Below, piece after piece: positions 50,178-58,872 of a DNA stretch of 64,000 nucleotides. The number at the start of each line of letters is the position of its first letter. Within the stretch, counting starts at the first letter, position 1. The position numbers and the translations under genes were made by a program. This DNA is from Streptomyces montanisoli (GTDB taxonomy: Bacteria; Actinomycetota; Actinomycetes; Streptomycetales; Streptomycetaceae). The DNA is taken from assembly GCF_017813245.1 (NCBI RefSeq), contig NZ_JAGIQL010000002.1, positions 62,001 to 126,000 of the forward strand. The letters run 5' to 3'. Under the pieces are notes generated by a model, which saw only the letters and a program-made list of their open reading frames with translations, had not been told where the DNA came from and searched no databases.

Positions 50178-51427
50178 GCGGCCGTCGGGCCGGGCTGTGC
50201 CCGGACGGCTTCAGGGGTGAGGCGTTGGGACCACTGGACGTGGTCTTCGTCGAAGGCGGCGTCGGCGAGGCGGATGCGCTGGATTTCGCCGGTTCCGGCG
50301 GGTGGGTAGGTGTGCTGGATGTCGCGCCACAGGCGCTGGAGGACGTGATGGCCGTCGAGGGCGTGGGCGCCGTGCAGTTCCATGGCGTCTTGGGCGGATC
50401 GGGCAGCCCATTGGTGGCCGAGGTATTTGGCGTTGATGAGGTCGGTGTCGCAGGGCAGGCCCTGGTCGAGGAGGTGCACGGACTGGTAGGCGAGGATGCG
50501 GGCGGCGCGCAGGCGGGCTTCCATGTCACCGATGCGGTCGCGTAGGACGGGCAGGTCGGACAGGGTGCCCCGGTAGCGCGAGTGGGCCTTGAGGCGGGCG
50601 GTCGTGGTGGCCACGACGGCTTCGTGGATGCCGAGGCTGATGGCGGCGAGGTTGGGCCGGCCGTACAGGATGCTGCTGCTTTGGGCCACGGCCAGTCCTT
50701 GGCCGACTTCTCCGATCACGTGGTCCTCGGGGATGCGGACGTGGTCGAGGCGGAGGCGGCCGGCGGAGAAGCCGTGCAGGCCGAGGCCGGGACGGTGGTC
50801 GCGGACCGAGAGCCCGCGGCGGCTTGTTTCGACCATGAAAGCAGTCAGCGCCTGGGAGGTGCGCACGCCCGCCTCGGCGGTCCGGGCGATGACGAGGTGG
50901 GCCCCTGCGAGATGGCTGTTGCCGATATGGCTCTTGTTGCCGGTGATCACCCACTGGTTGCCGACGCGTTCGGCGGTGGTTTCGATGCCGCCGAGATGCC
51001 CGCCGGCCTGCGGCTCGGTCACGGCGATCGACAGCAGTCCGAAACCGTCCGCGAGCGGCGCTAGCCAGCGGTGCTTCTGCTCGTGGGTGGCGAAGTGCAG
51101 CACGGCGCCGACGGGGATCAGGGTGGCCTGCAGTATGGCCGCGGCAGCCGCCGAGACGCAGGCGATGCGGTGGATCAGGATGGTCTTGGCCACATGCCCA
51201 GCCCCCAGCCCGCCGAGGCTGGGTGGGACGGTGACGGCGAACCAGCCCCGTACGGCCATCAGTTCGGCGACCTTGCGCTCCACCCGGCCCGGCGCGGCCT
51301 CCATCCCCGCGGCGCGTGGCGCGACGTGCTCGACGGCGAAAGTGTTCGCCTCGTCCCACAGCAGTGCGTTGCGAGTCGTGAGGTAGGGGTGCAGGGCCGG
51401 TGGCGGTGTGGTGGGTGCGGCGGACAT
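50174..51427 (-). CDS. Acyl-CoA dehydrogenase-like flavoprotein without the usual catalytic Glu
   Basis: This 417-aa protein has the full acyl-CoA dehydrogenase fold: N-terminal helices, the FAD-contact strand SIAVTEPQAGG, ITGNKSHIGNS, then the C-terminal helical domain and GTGEIQR. Where medium-chain enzymes have Glu before the LMRD-type motif, this protein reads GHHVLQRLWRD, and the alternative Glu site (isovaleryl type) reads ILYGRPNLAA. It may therefore act as a flavin monooxygenase or otherwise modified enzyme. AGGGAGA precedes the ATG. It could tailor the lanthipeptide. Confidence 0.8.
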   Translation of the reverse strand: MSAAPTTPPPALHPYLTTRNALLWDEANTFAVEHVAPRAAGMEAAPGRVERKVAELMAVRGWFAVTVPPSLGGLGAGHVAKTILIHRIACVSAAAAAILQATLIPVGAVLHFATHEQKHRWLAPLADGFGLLSIAVTEPQAGGHLGGIETTAERVGNQWVITGNKSHIGNSHLAGAHLVIARTAEAGVRTSQALTAFMVETSRRGLSVRDHRPGLGLHGFSAGRLRLDHVRIPEDHVIGEVGQGLAVAQSSSILYGRPNLAAISLGIHEAVVATTTARLKAHSRYRGTLSDLPVLRDRIGDMEARLRAARILAYQSVHLLDQGLPCDTDLINAKYLGHQWAARSAQDAMELHGAHALDGHHVLQRLWRDIQHTYPPAGTGEIQRIRLADAAFDEDHVQWSQRLTPEAVRAQPGPTAA

Positions 51428-51512
51428 GGTCTCCCTCTCCCTGGGTGAAGGTCGCAGGCGTGGAGCGGCCGGGTGTCGCTAGCGGATCCCGGGCGGGGGC
51501 GGTGGTGCGGGT

Positions 51513-52154
51513 CTAGCGGACGGGCGCCGGGGCGATTCGGTCCATCACCTGCGTGCCGGCGGCGATGACGATGTCGCGGAGTCGGCGGGCCTCGCTCAGG
51601 GGCCGCTTTTCGGGGTCGATGACGCACACGGTGCCCAGCACGGTGCCGCTGTCGTGGATGAGTGGGGCACCGAAGTAGGAGCGGATCCCGACCGCGTCGA
51701 CCACGTGGTTGCCGCTGAAGCGCGGGGAGGCGTGCACGTCGTGGAGCGGAAGGGCCTTCTTGCGGGCCACGACCTCCGGGCACCAGCCGTGGTCGCGGCT
51801 CATGGTGCGCCCGACGATGACGTACCCGCTGTCCGCCGGCGGCTGGTGCAGTCCGACGAAGGTCTGCTCCTGGAGGAAGAGGTTGACGAACCCGTACAGG
51901 AATCCGGCCCGTGTGGCCATGTCGCGGGCCAGCTCGTCGAACTCCTCGCTGGCCGTGGTGGGCACGCCCAGGCGTTCGAGGAGCTCGTAGCGCCGGGCCA
52001 GCTCCGCCGACTGCCCGCCCTGCGGCCCGGAGAAGGCAGTGGCAGGCGGGGCGGACAGGTGGTGGGGGTGATGTAGTGCGTCGCCGCGTCGCGGCAAGGA
52101 CACGGCAGGTGGGGCGATCCGCGCAGGGAGGTAGGGGTCGTTGTGCTGTGACAT
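51513..52154 (-). CDS. GAF-domain protein
   Basis: Residues ~55-205 of this 213-aa protein form a GAF domain: DELARDMATRAGFLYGFVNLF, RDHGWCPEVVARKKALPLHDV, SYFGAPLIHDSGTVLGTVCVID. It could bind a small ligand or haem. No output domain is attached. The start overlaps the conservon GTPase stop by one base, so it is part of the same transcript and may feed signals into the conservon. Confidence 0.83.
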   Translation of the reverse strand: MSQHNDPYLPARIAPPAVSLPRRGDALHHPHHLSAPPATAFSGPQGGQSAELARRYELLERLGVPTTASEEFDELARDMATRAGFLYGFVNLFLQEQTFVGLHQPPADSGYVIVGRTMSRDHGWCPEVVARKKALPLHDVHASPRFSGNHVVDAVGIRSYFGAPLIHDSGTVLGTVCVIDPEKRPLSEARRLRDIVIAAGTQVMDRIAPAPVR

Positions 52155-52798
52155 CAGGCGTCCTGGAGGTTGATTGTGGGTGTGGTTTTCACGGCGTGGT
52201 CGACGAGGGTCAAAAGGACACCGGCGACGTGGTTCGGGTTTCTGGCATCACAGGCGACCACCGGTATCCGGGCGGGGAGTTTGAGGGCGGTGCGGACCTG
52301 TTCGGGGTGGTAGCGGTGCGCTCCGTCGAACTCGTTGATGGCGACGACGAAGGGCAGACCGATGTCTTCGAAGAAGCTGACGGGAGTGAAGCTGCTTTCC
52401 AGGCGCCGGGTGTCGAGCAGAACGACCGCGCCGACGGCTGACCGGGACAGGTCGTACCAGAGATCGACGAACCGGTCCTGGCCGGGCGTGCCGAACAAGA
52501 ACAGTTCCAGGGGCACGGGCGCATCGGGCAGGGTGAGGCGGCCGAAGTCGAAAGCGACGGTCGTGGTCCGCTTGGCCTCGACGCCCGCCAGACTGTCCAC
52601 ACCGGTGCTCGCCTCGGTCAGGTACTCCTCCGTGCTCAGGGGCGTGATCTCGCTGACCGCACCCACCGCGGTGGTCTTGCCCGCGCCGAAGCCCCCGGCG
52701 ATAACGACCTTCAGCACGGTCGGCGCAACGGTGTGCGGGCGCGGCTCAGTGCGCAGCACCGTGGCCGGGTCATCCGGCCTGGGGGTGGGCCATGGCAT
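52154..52798 (-). CDS. cvnD: Conservon GTPase (CvnD-like)
   Basis: This 214-aa small GTPase has P-loop GGFGAGKTT near residue 35, a switch-type TVAFDFGRLTL, FLFGTPGQDRF for the G3 motif and an AINEFD sequence in place of NKxD. It is the last of the four conservon proteins, which form a membrane-associated G-protein-like signalling complex with the kinase, roadblock and DUF742 proteins. Confidence 0.9.
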   Translation of the reverse strand: MPWPTPRPDDPATVLRTEPRPHTVAPTVLKVVIAGGFGAGKTTAVGAVSEITPLSTEEYLTEASTGVDSLAGVEAKRTTTVAFDFGRLTLPDAPVPLELFLFGTPGQDRFVDLWYDLSRSAVGAVVLLDTRRLESSFTPVSFFEDIGLPFVVAINEFDGAHRYHPEQVRTALKLPARIPVVACDARNPNHVAGVLLTLVDHAVKTTPTINLQDA

Positions 52799-53183
52799 CG
52801 GGCCACTTCCTTTTCAGGCCCGCGGACAGGGCCGCCAGCAGTTGCGGGGAGGGACGTGCATCCGCGTCCGTGTCGGTCGCGGCATAGGGGGCGGTGACGG
52901 GCACGACCAGTGCGTCGGCGTCCAGGAGGTCCGAGACGAGGATCTTCACGGCGGTGACGGGGCGGCACAGTCGGCCCGCCAGTTCGGTCACCGAACGTCG
53001 ACGCTCACGGCACAGGGCGAGAATCCGCTCGCACTCCTCGGCCTGACCCGGACCGGGCCGCCCCGGCCCATGCTCCAGCACCGTCTCCAGCCCGAGCAGA
53101 TGCCGCGGCGTGGTGCGCCCTCGCGTGAGGGTGTAGGTCCGCACGAACGCCGACTCCTCACCGGCGCGGCCGTGTGCACTCAC
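52770..53183 (-). CDS. cvnC: Conservon DUF742 protein (CvnC-like)
   Basis: This 137-aa protein carries DUF742 features: VRTYTLTRGRTTP, CERILALCRERRRSVTELA, VTAVKILVSDLLDADALVV. The helix-turn-helix-like core couples the roadblock protein to the GTPase. GTG 53183 overlaps the roadblock stop (GTGA), and its end overlaps the GTPase gene by 29 nt. Confidence 0.88.
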   Translation of the reverse strand: MSAHGRAGEESAFVRTYTLTRGRTTPRHLLGLETVLEHGPGRPGPGQAEECERILALCRERRRSVTELAGRLCRPVTAVKILVSDLLDADALVVPVTAPYAATDTDADARPSPQLLAALSAGLKRKWPDAMAHPQAG

Positions 53184-53692
53184 CGGACCTGTCCACTCGC
53201 GCCGACGCGCACGGGGATCTGCATGTAGGGGGCGAACCTGTCGATGAGGCGCCCCATCTCGAACCCGACGGGGCCTGCGTCCGCGTCCGCGGCGGCGACG
53301 ACAGCGAGGACCGTGTCCACCTTGCCGCGCTCGTTGCCAGGGTGGTTGTCGAAGGCCGCGCTGCGCCCGGCACTTTGGACGAAGACCAGACAGTCGTCCC
53401 GCTCGATGATGATCTGCCCGGCCGGCCTCTTCTTGTTCCTGGGACCGGTGAAGTTCCCCGCGAGGGAAGCAACACCACTGAGGGCGGCGGACAGTTCGTC
53501 TGCCCAGTCCTTGTCGACATCGCTGTCCAACAGGCACAGTCCGTCGCGCGAAAGCAGGACGGCATGCGTAACCGCCGGGACGTCGGCAACGAACTGGCGC
53601 AGCAGCCACGCCATGTTGTCCCGCTGTCCGCGTGCCGTTGCCTCCGACGCAGGCGCGTCGCCGGTCGCGTTGCTCGTCGGGTGGGTGCTCAT
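53180..53692 (-). CDS. cvnB: Conservon roadblock/LC7 protein (CvnB-like)
   Basis: In this 170-aa protein the roadblock fold covers about residues 25-140 (NMAWLLRQFVADVP, AVLLSRDGLCLLDS, SLAGNF, IIIERDDCLVFVQS). Roadblock proteins regulate small GTPases. The ATG at 53692 has GGAG upstream; a longer frame begins at 53767 but lacks a ribosome binding site. Confidence 0.9.
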   Translation of the reverse strand: MSTHPTSNATGDAPASEATARGQRDNMAWLLRQFVADVPAVTHAVLLSRDGLCLLDSDVDKDWADELSAALSGVASLAGNFTGPRNKKRPAGQIIIERDDCLVFVQSAGRSAAFDNHPGNERGKVDTVLAVVAAADADAGPVGFEMGRLIDRFAPYMQIPVRVGASGQVR

Positions 53693-53766
53693 AGGAATCG
53701 CTCCAGAAGGGGGAAGGGCCGGCGGATACATCCGGGCCACCGGGAACGTGGAAGGAAACAGCGACA

Positions 53767-55275
53767 TCAGGGACCGGGATGTTCCGCCGAACCGGAGGGA
53801 GAACCGGCCTGGATGCCGCTGCGGAAGGCGGCGGCGAGCCCCGGCGTCGCCGCAGTCACCGGAGCCTGCTCCCGCTCGCGCTCGCGGGGAGGACGAAACG
53901 AGCCCGGCTGACGCCTACGCGTGGGAAGAGCTGGCGCCTCAGCAGCGTCTCCTGCTTCACCGGCTCCTGATGTCTCGGCGATGTCCGGGCATGTGGCCTG
54001 GTCCGCCGTGTGGGTGGTTGCCGCCGTGGCAACCTGCCGCGGCGACGCAGACGGGCGTGCTTGTTCCGGCAGCGCACCGGGGTTATCGACGGTGGGCATC
54101 GCCACCAGCAGCCGCTCCGGAATGACGACCAAAGCGGTCGTGCCTCCGGTCACGTTCTCCTGCAGGAGAACCGACAGCCCATGCGAATTCGCAATCTTCG
54201 CCGCCACCAGCAGGCCCAGCTGCCCCTCCCGTACTTGGCCGGTGACGTCGACGATGTCAGGAGCTTTGAGCAGCTGGTTCATCTGTACGCGCATCTGCGG
54301 ATGCATCGGGACGGCCCGGTCTTCAACCTCGATCGCCAGTCCCTTCGACACCCGCTGCGCGCGCACCATCACCTTCGTCGCCGGATCAGAGCACTCGCAG
54401 GCGTTCTCGATCAGCTCGGCCAGCAGATGAGTCAGGTCCGGACCGACATGCCCCGGAAGCCCGAGCTCAGCGCCCACGGAACCAGCCGCGACCACCACCC
54501 GCGGATACTGCACCACTTCGGAGACCGCACCGCGCAGCGCGGTCGTGACCGGCACGGGCCGGCGCGCACTGCGCAGCGACTGACCACCCAGCACAGCTGT
54601 GCTCTCCACCTGCCGACGCATCCGCGTAACCAGGTGATCAATCTCGAAAACTTTCGACAGTAGCTCCGGGTCGTCGGTCAGCATCTCCAGCTCGCTCAGC
54701 GCCTGCAGTGCCTTGCCGACCAGCGCGTGCTCGCGCATGGCCAGACGGCGCAGCACTTCCAGGAGAACAACGGACTGGGACTCATCGTGCACGCGTATCA
54801 GCGACGCGACGGCCTGCACCTGTAGCGCAGCCAACGCCTTGTTGATCCCGTCGGTGACACGGGCCGGCTGCGGCGTCTGCATCTCCGGCAGTGGCGGGCG
54901 TGCTCCGCGGCACAGCTCGTCCGCCGACCACTGCACCGACTTCTCGACGGCCGCGGCTGCCCCCGCGACCGCTGTCAGCGCCGCCAGCTGGGCCTCCTCC
55001 ACGGCTGCCTGCATGACGTGCGCGGCCGTTCGCGCTCCACGAACCGCCACCAGCACGACCCCGGCCAGCCCGCAGACAAGGCCGGCCACAAGCCAGCCGG
55101 GACCAACCGCGGACACCGACCAGAGCAGGCAAGCGACACCCAACAGCGCGGCCAGCAGCACCAGAGGCAGGGCCAGGGCACGGCGGACACGGTGCAGCGT
55201 GATCGCGTCGACCGGGGGCCGCCGTCTGCGGTGGCCGGCAGCGGCCGGTCGCGGCGGGAAGACGCTGTCAGGCAT
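53767..55275 (-). CDS. cvnA: Conservon sensor histidine kinase (CvnA-like)
   Basis: This 502-aa protein has two adjacent transmembrane segments (about residues 35-85) with almost no external loop, a helical region, an EIDHLVTRMRR phospho-acceptor box, and a HATPase domain with N-box ELIENACE. The C-terminal ~90 residues are low in complexity. The short outer loop suggests that it senses membrane or internal signals. ATGAGGA precedes the ATG at 55275. It is the first gene of the conservon. Confidence 0.88.
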   Translation of the reverse strand: MPDSVFPPRPAAAGHRRRRPPVDAITLHRVRRALALPLVLLAALLGVACLLWSVSAVGPGWLVAGLVCGLAGVVLVAVRGARTAAHVMQAAVEEAQLAALTAVAGAAAAVEKSVQWSADELCRGARPPLPEMQTPQPARVTDGINKALAALQVQAVASLIRVHDESQSVVLLEVLRRLAMREHALVGKALQALSELEMLTDDPELLSKVFEIDHLVTRMRRQVESTAVLGGQSLRSARRPVPVTTALRGAVSEVVQYPRVVVAAGSVGAELGLPGHVGPDLTHLLAELIENACECSDPATKVMVRAQRVSKGLAIEVEDRAVPMHPQMRVQMNQLLKAPDIVDVTGQVREGQLGLLVAAKIANSHGLSVLLQENVTGGTTALVVIPERLLVAMPTVDNPGALPEQARPSASPRQVATAATTHTADQATCPDIAETSGAGEAGDAAEAPALPTRRRQPGSFRPPREREREQAPVTAATPGLAAAFRSGIQAGSPSGSAEHPGP

Positions 55276-55364
55276 GGGAATCCTCATCAGGCTGGGGTGG
55301 CTAAGCGTGCTGCGGGTGGCCGAGCGGGGCGGTGGAACCCCGACCGCCCCGTAGACAGCCCCGC

Positions 55365-55862
55365 TCATGTCCGAGGCGCCGAAGCGGCAAAGACCACACA
55401 CGCCAGAGCGACGGCCATGACCGCCCCGCGCACTACGTTGATCTGCGGCTTCCACCAAGACCGTGCGTGCTTCGAGCGCATCTGACCGGGACCTCTGTGC
55501 TTCACGTGTACGGCCAGTTCCTGAGTCACTTCAGCGAGCTCGAGCAGATACGCCCGGCTGGGCATGTAGCCCTCGGGCACCCCGTCGGAGCAGAGCCGCT
55601 GGGCGCGCAGCAGGGCAGGCGTGCCCGGTGCGGCCTCTGCTGCCAACTGGGCAACGTGGCGACGCAGTAGCCGAACGAGGTCCTCGACATCAGCGGCGCA
55701 CTCGGGCAGCGGCGAACCCTCACCCAGTATGAGCGTCACCGTCTCCGACGCGGCCGCCACGTGGTTGCGCTGCGGCACCGACTCCATGACGACGTTCCCG
55801 GGGCGTCGGCTCCCGTCCACACGCCGAATGTTGCCTCGGCGACGGCCCAGCGAAAGCCGCAT
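55365..55862 (-). CDS. DUF6415-like tail-anchored protein
   Basis: This 165-aa protein has a helical middle (DLVRLLRRHVAQLAAEAAPG, YLLELAEVTQELAVHVKHR) and a single C-terminal hydrophobic segment (about residues 143-160). I believe this is the family named DUF6415, frequent beside RiPP loci. AGGAGG precedes the ATG at 55862. It heads the leftward array and is divergent from the TPR regulator gene. Confidence 0.65.
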   Translation of the reverse strand: MRLSLGRRRGNIRRVDGSRRPGNVVMESVPQRNHVAAASETVTLILGEGSPLPECAADVEDLVRLLRRHVAQLAAEAAPGTPALLRAQRLCSDGVPEGYMPSRAYLLELAEVTQELAVHVKHRGPGQMRSKHARSWWKPQINVVRGAVMAVALACVVFAASAPRT

Positions 55863-56051
55863 AACAGACCTCCTGTTCGGATCAAGCCAAAGTGAGCTGA
55901 GACAGCCCGGTCGCGCTGACGACCGGCGTGCGAAGTGAGTGACTCGGCCACTACGTTGAGCGAACCGTGAATCCCTGCCGAGCGGTATGCCTGCGCCACC
56001 CGCAGGGCCGTCAAAGGCGTCAAAGATCATTTCGAAACCGAGGGGCAGTCC

Positions 56052-57440
56052 ATGGCTCGCGAACGCAACGTCGCCCTCGCCGCGCTCCTGCGCGAAGCAG
56101 ACTGGTCCCAACCCCAGGCAGCCGCTGCCGTGGCCCGGGTGGCCGCAGAGAGCGGAGTGCGCGAGCTGCAGGCGATCTCCCGCTCGCACATCGCCATGTG
56201 GATCCAGGGCACGAAGCCCAGTGGCCGGGCACCGCATATCCTGCGCGAGACGCTGTCCCGCAGACTTGGCCGCCGCCTCACCCTGGCCGACCTCGGGCTG
56301 GAGGGCGAGCCGACAGGCACGGCCGACAGCGGTTCCGACTGGAGCGTCGACCCTCTGACCGCGCTGGCCGAGCTGGGAAGCAACGATCTCGACATGCACC
56401 GACGCAAGCTGCTGGCTACCGTCGCCTACTCCGCGACCGGCCTCGCCCTGCCCTCGGCCTCGTGGTGGGCAGCCGCACCTGCCGCAGCGGCGAATCGCGG
56501 GCTGGCAGCCGTGCGCCAGGTGACCCAGGCGGACATCGACGACATCCGCGACCTGACGGTCTACTACTCCGCACGTGATCAGCAACGAGGCGGCGCATCC
56601 GGCCGCAAAGCCCTCGCCAGCCACCTGCTCGACCAAGCGGTGCCACTGCTCGACGGAAGATTCCGCACCGATCAGCTCCGCCGCGACACGTATTCGGCTG
56701 TGGCAGAGATGACCTACCTCGCCGGCTGGATGGCCTTCGACGCCGGCGAACACCGCACGGCCCAGCGCTACCTCACCATCGCCGCGCGGATCGCGGCGGA
56801 AGCCGACGACGGTCCGCTCGGCGGGCACGTCCTGCGTGCCCTCGCCCACCAAGCCGTGGACCTCGGGCACCCGCGCAGGGCACTCGCCCTGGCCGACGCC
56901 TCGATGACCCGCGACCACTACGGCCAGGCCAGCCACCGCGAGAAGGCGCTACTCGCAATCGTCCACGCACGAGCCCTCGCGGCCGAGGGCGACCGGAACG
57001 GCACCCTCGCAGCCATCAGCCGCGCAGAACGAGACCTCGCCCGGGCCGACACCACCGACTCGCCAGACCGCGTGAGCTTCTTCCAGGAAGCCTCCCTCGC
57101 CCACGAAACCGCCTGCGCGCTGCGCGACATGGGCCAGCCCCTCGATGCGGAGATCCACTTCAAGCGCAGCGTGGCCACCCGCCGACGCCAGCAGTACGCC
57201 CGCACGCACAGCGTCACGCTCGGCTACCTCGGCGCCGTCCAAGTCCAGCAAGGACACCTCGACGAGGCATGCGCCACCTGGAGCCAGGCGCTGGACGCCA
57301 TGACCGGCGTCCAGTCCGGCCGTGCCCGAGACGTCATCATCCGTATCCGGAGCGACCTCTCGCCCGTCCGGCAACGCGGGGGCAAGCATGTCACCGCACT
57401 GGATCACCGGGCACAGAGCATGCTGCGGGCCATAGGCTGA
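56052..57440 (+). CDS. Helix-turn-helix regulator with TPR-like C-terminal part
   Basis: In this 462-aa protein an N-terminal helix-turn-helix of about 65 residues (LAALLREADWSQPQAAAAV, SRSHIAMWIQGTKP) precedes a linker and a long TPR-type array (GWMAFDAGEHRTAQRYLTIA, ALAHQAVDLGHPRRALALADAS, SVTLGYLGAVQVQQGHLDEA). Such Streptomyces proteins often sit next to natural-product and conservon genes and may respond to peptides or partners. The ATG at 56052 has a GAGGGG tract upstream. Confidence 0.82.
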   Translation: MARERNVALAALLREADWSQPQAAAAVARVAAESGVRELQAISRSHIAMWIQGTKPSGRAPHILRETLSRRLGRRLTLADLGLEGEPTGTADSGSDWSVDPLTALAELGSNDLDMHRRKLLATVAYSATGLALPSASWWAAAPAAAANRGLAAVRQVTQADIDDIRDLTVYYSARDQQRGGASGRKALASHLLDQAVPLLDGRFRTDQLRRDTYSAVAEMTYLAGWMAFDAGEHRTAQRYLTIAARIAAEADDGPLGGHVLRALAHQAVDLGHPRRALALADASMTRDHYGQASHREKALLAIVHARALAAEGDRNGTLAAISRAERDLARADTTDSPDRVSFFQEASLAHETACALRDMGQPLDAEIHFKRSVATRRRQQYARTHSVTLGYLGAVQVQQGHLDEACATWSQALDAMTGVQSGRARDVIIRIRSDLSPVRQRGGKHVTALDHRAQSMLRAIG

Positions 57441-57512
57441 TCGCGACACAGGCTTGTGACGCCTCACATCAGCCCGTGGGCTCGCATCTCCAGCGGAGAG
57501 GAACCAGGAACG

Positions 57513-58001
57513 GTGACGACGTACGAGGTCGAATCGATCGCAACGGTCATTGGCGGCCACACCCGCGTTCAGGACGACTACCAGGGTGGAGTCGAGTCCG
57601 TCATCCGACTCAACGAGCAGTTCCCCCTCGAAAGCCTCCAGGGCATCGACGAGTTCTCCCACCTGACGGTCACGTGGCACTTCCACCTGGCGCGCCCCGA
57701 GGACGTCCAGCTCCACGCCCGCAGTCCCCGGGGCAATTCGCAGTGGCCGGCGAGCGGTACGTTCGTCCACCGCAATCACCGTCGGCCCAACCAACTGGCC
57801 ACCAGTTACCCGCGTTTGCTGAGGGTAGAAGGCCGGGACCTGATAGTCACCGATCTCGATGCTGTAGACGGAACACCGGTGCTCGACATCGCTCCGTACT
57901 TCGCCCAGATGGGGCCACGCGGGGCTGTACGCCAGCCTTCCTGGCCGGGTGAGATGCTCGACCCCTCCTACTGGTCCGACGCGGCTGACCGCAGAGGCTA
58001 A
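57513..58001 (+). CDS. TrmO/TsaA-like SAM-dependent methyltransferase domain protein
   Basis: This 162-aa protein carries the TrmO beta-barrel features: ESIATVIGG at the start, a FPLESLQGIDEFSHLTVTWHFH strand-helix block, HARSPRGN, and LDIAPYF near the end. TrmO methylates t6A in tRNA, but actinobacterial members also act elsewhere. The GTG at 57513 was taken because an AGGA tract precedes it; an in-frame ATG at 57456 is possible. Confidence 0.78.
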   Translation: MTTYEVESIATVIGGHTRVQDDYQGGVESVIRLNEQFPLESLQGIDEFSHLTVTWHFHLARPEDVQLHARSPRGNSQWPASGTFVHRNHRRPNQLATSYPRLLRVEGRDLIVTDLDAVDGTPVLDIAPYFAQMGPRGAVRQPSWPGEMLDPSYWSDAADRRG

Positions 58002-58188
58002 GCGGTCCCGCCGTGGCGGTGAGTTTCCGCGCCCGCATCGGCCACCGGCTCGCGAACCCGGCGCCAGTGGCATCCGGACAGATGCATCCGTGCTGCGGCC
58101 GATCCTGAGTCCCTTGTTCGCTCTGTCGAGGTTGACGGCGGCATGGAGATCGAGCAGCTCCGAGGGTCATCCGCTACCTCTCCGTCCC

Positions 58189-58240
58189 AGGGACTTTTCA
58201 GGGACTTTCAGCGCTGTCTGAGGGACTTCCGAGGGACTTT
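58189..58240 (+). repeat. Four AGGGACTT repeats phased at 11 bp, possible integrase arm sites
   Basis: AGGGACTT(T/C) starts at 58189, 58200, 58221 and 58232, which makes two pairs 11 bp apart with a 21-bp gap, all on one face of the helix. The gap holds the palindrome CAGCGCTG. The repeats lie ~90 bp from the 3' end of rnpB at the accessory/core boundary. The pattern matches arm-type sites of tyrosine recombinases, or a regulator site. Other parts of 58002-58328 contain no gene. Confidence 0.6.
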
Positions 58241-58273
58241 TTGCCGCCTAACGCGGCAAGCCCCCGAAAGATC

Positions 58274-58309
58274 GGAAAGGGCCTCCGACGCAGGTCAGAG
58301 GCCCTTTCC
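58274..58309 (-). terminator. Terminator hairpin downstream of rnpB, 12-bp stem
   Basis: GGAAAGGGCCTC (58274-58285) and GAGGCCCTTTCC (58298-58309) form a perfect stem with a 12-nt loop, about 20 nt past the rnpB 3' end. A second small hairpin, TTGCCGC/GCGGCAA, lies at 58241-58259. It is the likely rnpB terminator, though it may also be part of an attachment site. Confidence 0.7.
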
Positions 58310-58328
58310 AAGTCAAAGCCGCAGGTAG

Positions 58329-58740
58329 GGGCAGACGAGTCGGCCTGTACGCCGGGTTCTGTCGTCCGGTCGCCTCGCGGCGGCCGGAGAGACGGCCATC
58401 CATCTAGGGCCGGCGTTGCCGCCGGCCTCGTGCGGTCTACCCGCGGACTCGGGCGGGCAGCCCTCGAACGTCCGCGCAGGGCCGCCTCGCGGCGGCCCCT
58501 CTTGACCTTGCTCCGGGTGGGGTTTACCTAGCCGCCCGAGTCACCTCGGGCGCTGGTGGTCTCTTACACCACCGTTTCACCCTTACCGGGGGCCGAGGCC
58601 CCCGGCGGTCTGCTTTCTGTGGCACTGTCCCGCGGGTCACCCCGGGTGGGCGTTACCCACCACCCTGCCCTGTGGAGCCCGGACGTTCCTCGGCGGGACC
58701 GGTGGTCCCGACGCGGCCGTCCGGCCGGCTCGTCTGCCGT
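58329..58740 (-). ncRNA. rnpB: RNase P RNA, bacterial type A
   Basis: On the minus strand the P1 helix is formed by GGCAGACGAG (58738-58729) and CTCGTCTGCC (58339-58330). Between them stand the universal blocks GAGGAACGTCCGGGCTCC (CR-I), ACAGAAAGCAGACCGCC (P10-P11/CR-II region) and GGTAAGGGTGAAACGGTG. The closing CCCGGCGTACAGGCCGACTC is typical. The length (~410 nt) fits Streptomyces. The RNA removes 5' leaders from tRNA precursors with the RnpA protein. Ends are set from P1 and may be off by a few bases. Confidence 0.95.
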
Positions 58741-58872
58741 GTCCGACATGCTACCGGTCGCGGCGGGGCCCCCGGCACCCGCGCGGGCCTTCGCGGCCCC
58801 GCGCGGGTGTCGCCTACGCTGACTGGCTGCGGGCGGGAGCCCCGCCCCGTCACGTCCCGAGGAGTCATCGCC

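Noticed and set aside
55863-56936. N-terminal extension of the minus-strand frame at 55365-55862, which stays open to 56936
   Set aside because: It runs antisense through the TPR regulator gene. The ATG at 55862 has a perfect AGGAGG, so the extension is not coding.
58002-58328. Integrase gene next to the putative attachment site
   Set aside because: No frame here encodes the tyrosine-recombinase R-H-R-Y motifs or a serine-recombinase domain. If the element has an integrase it must lie left of the window.
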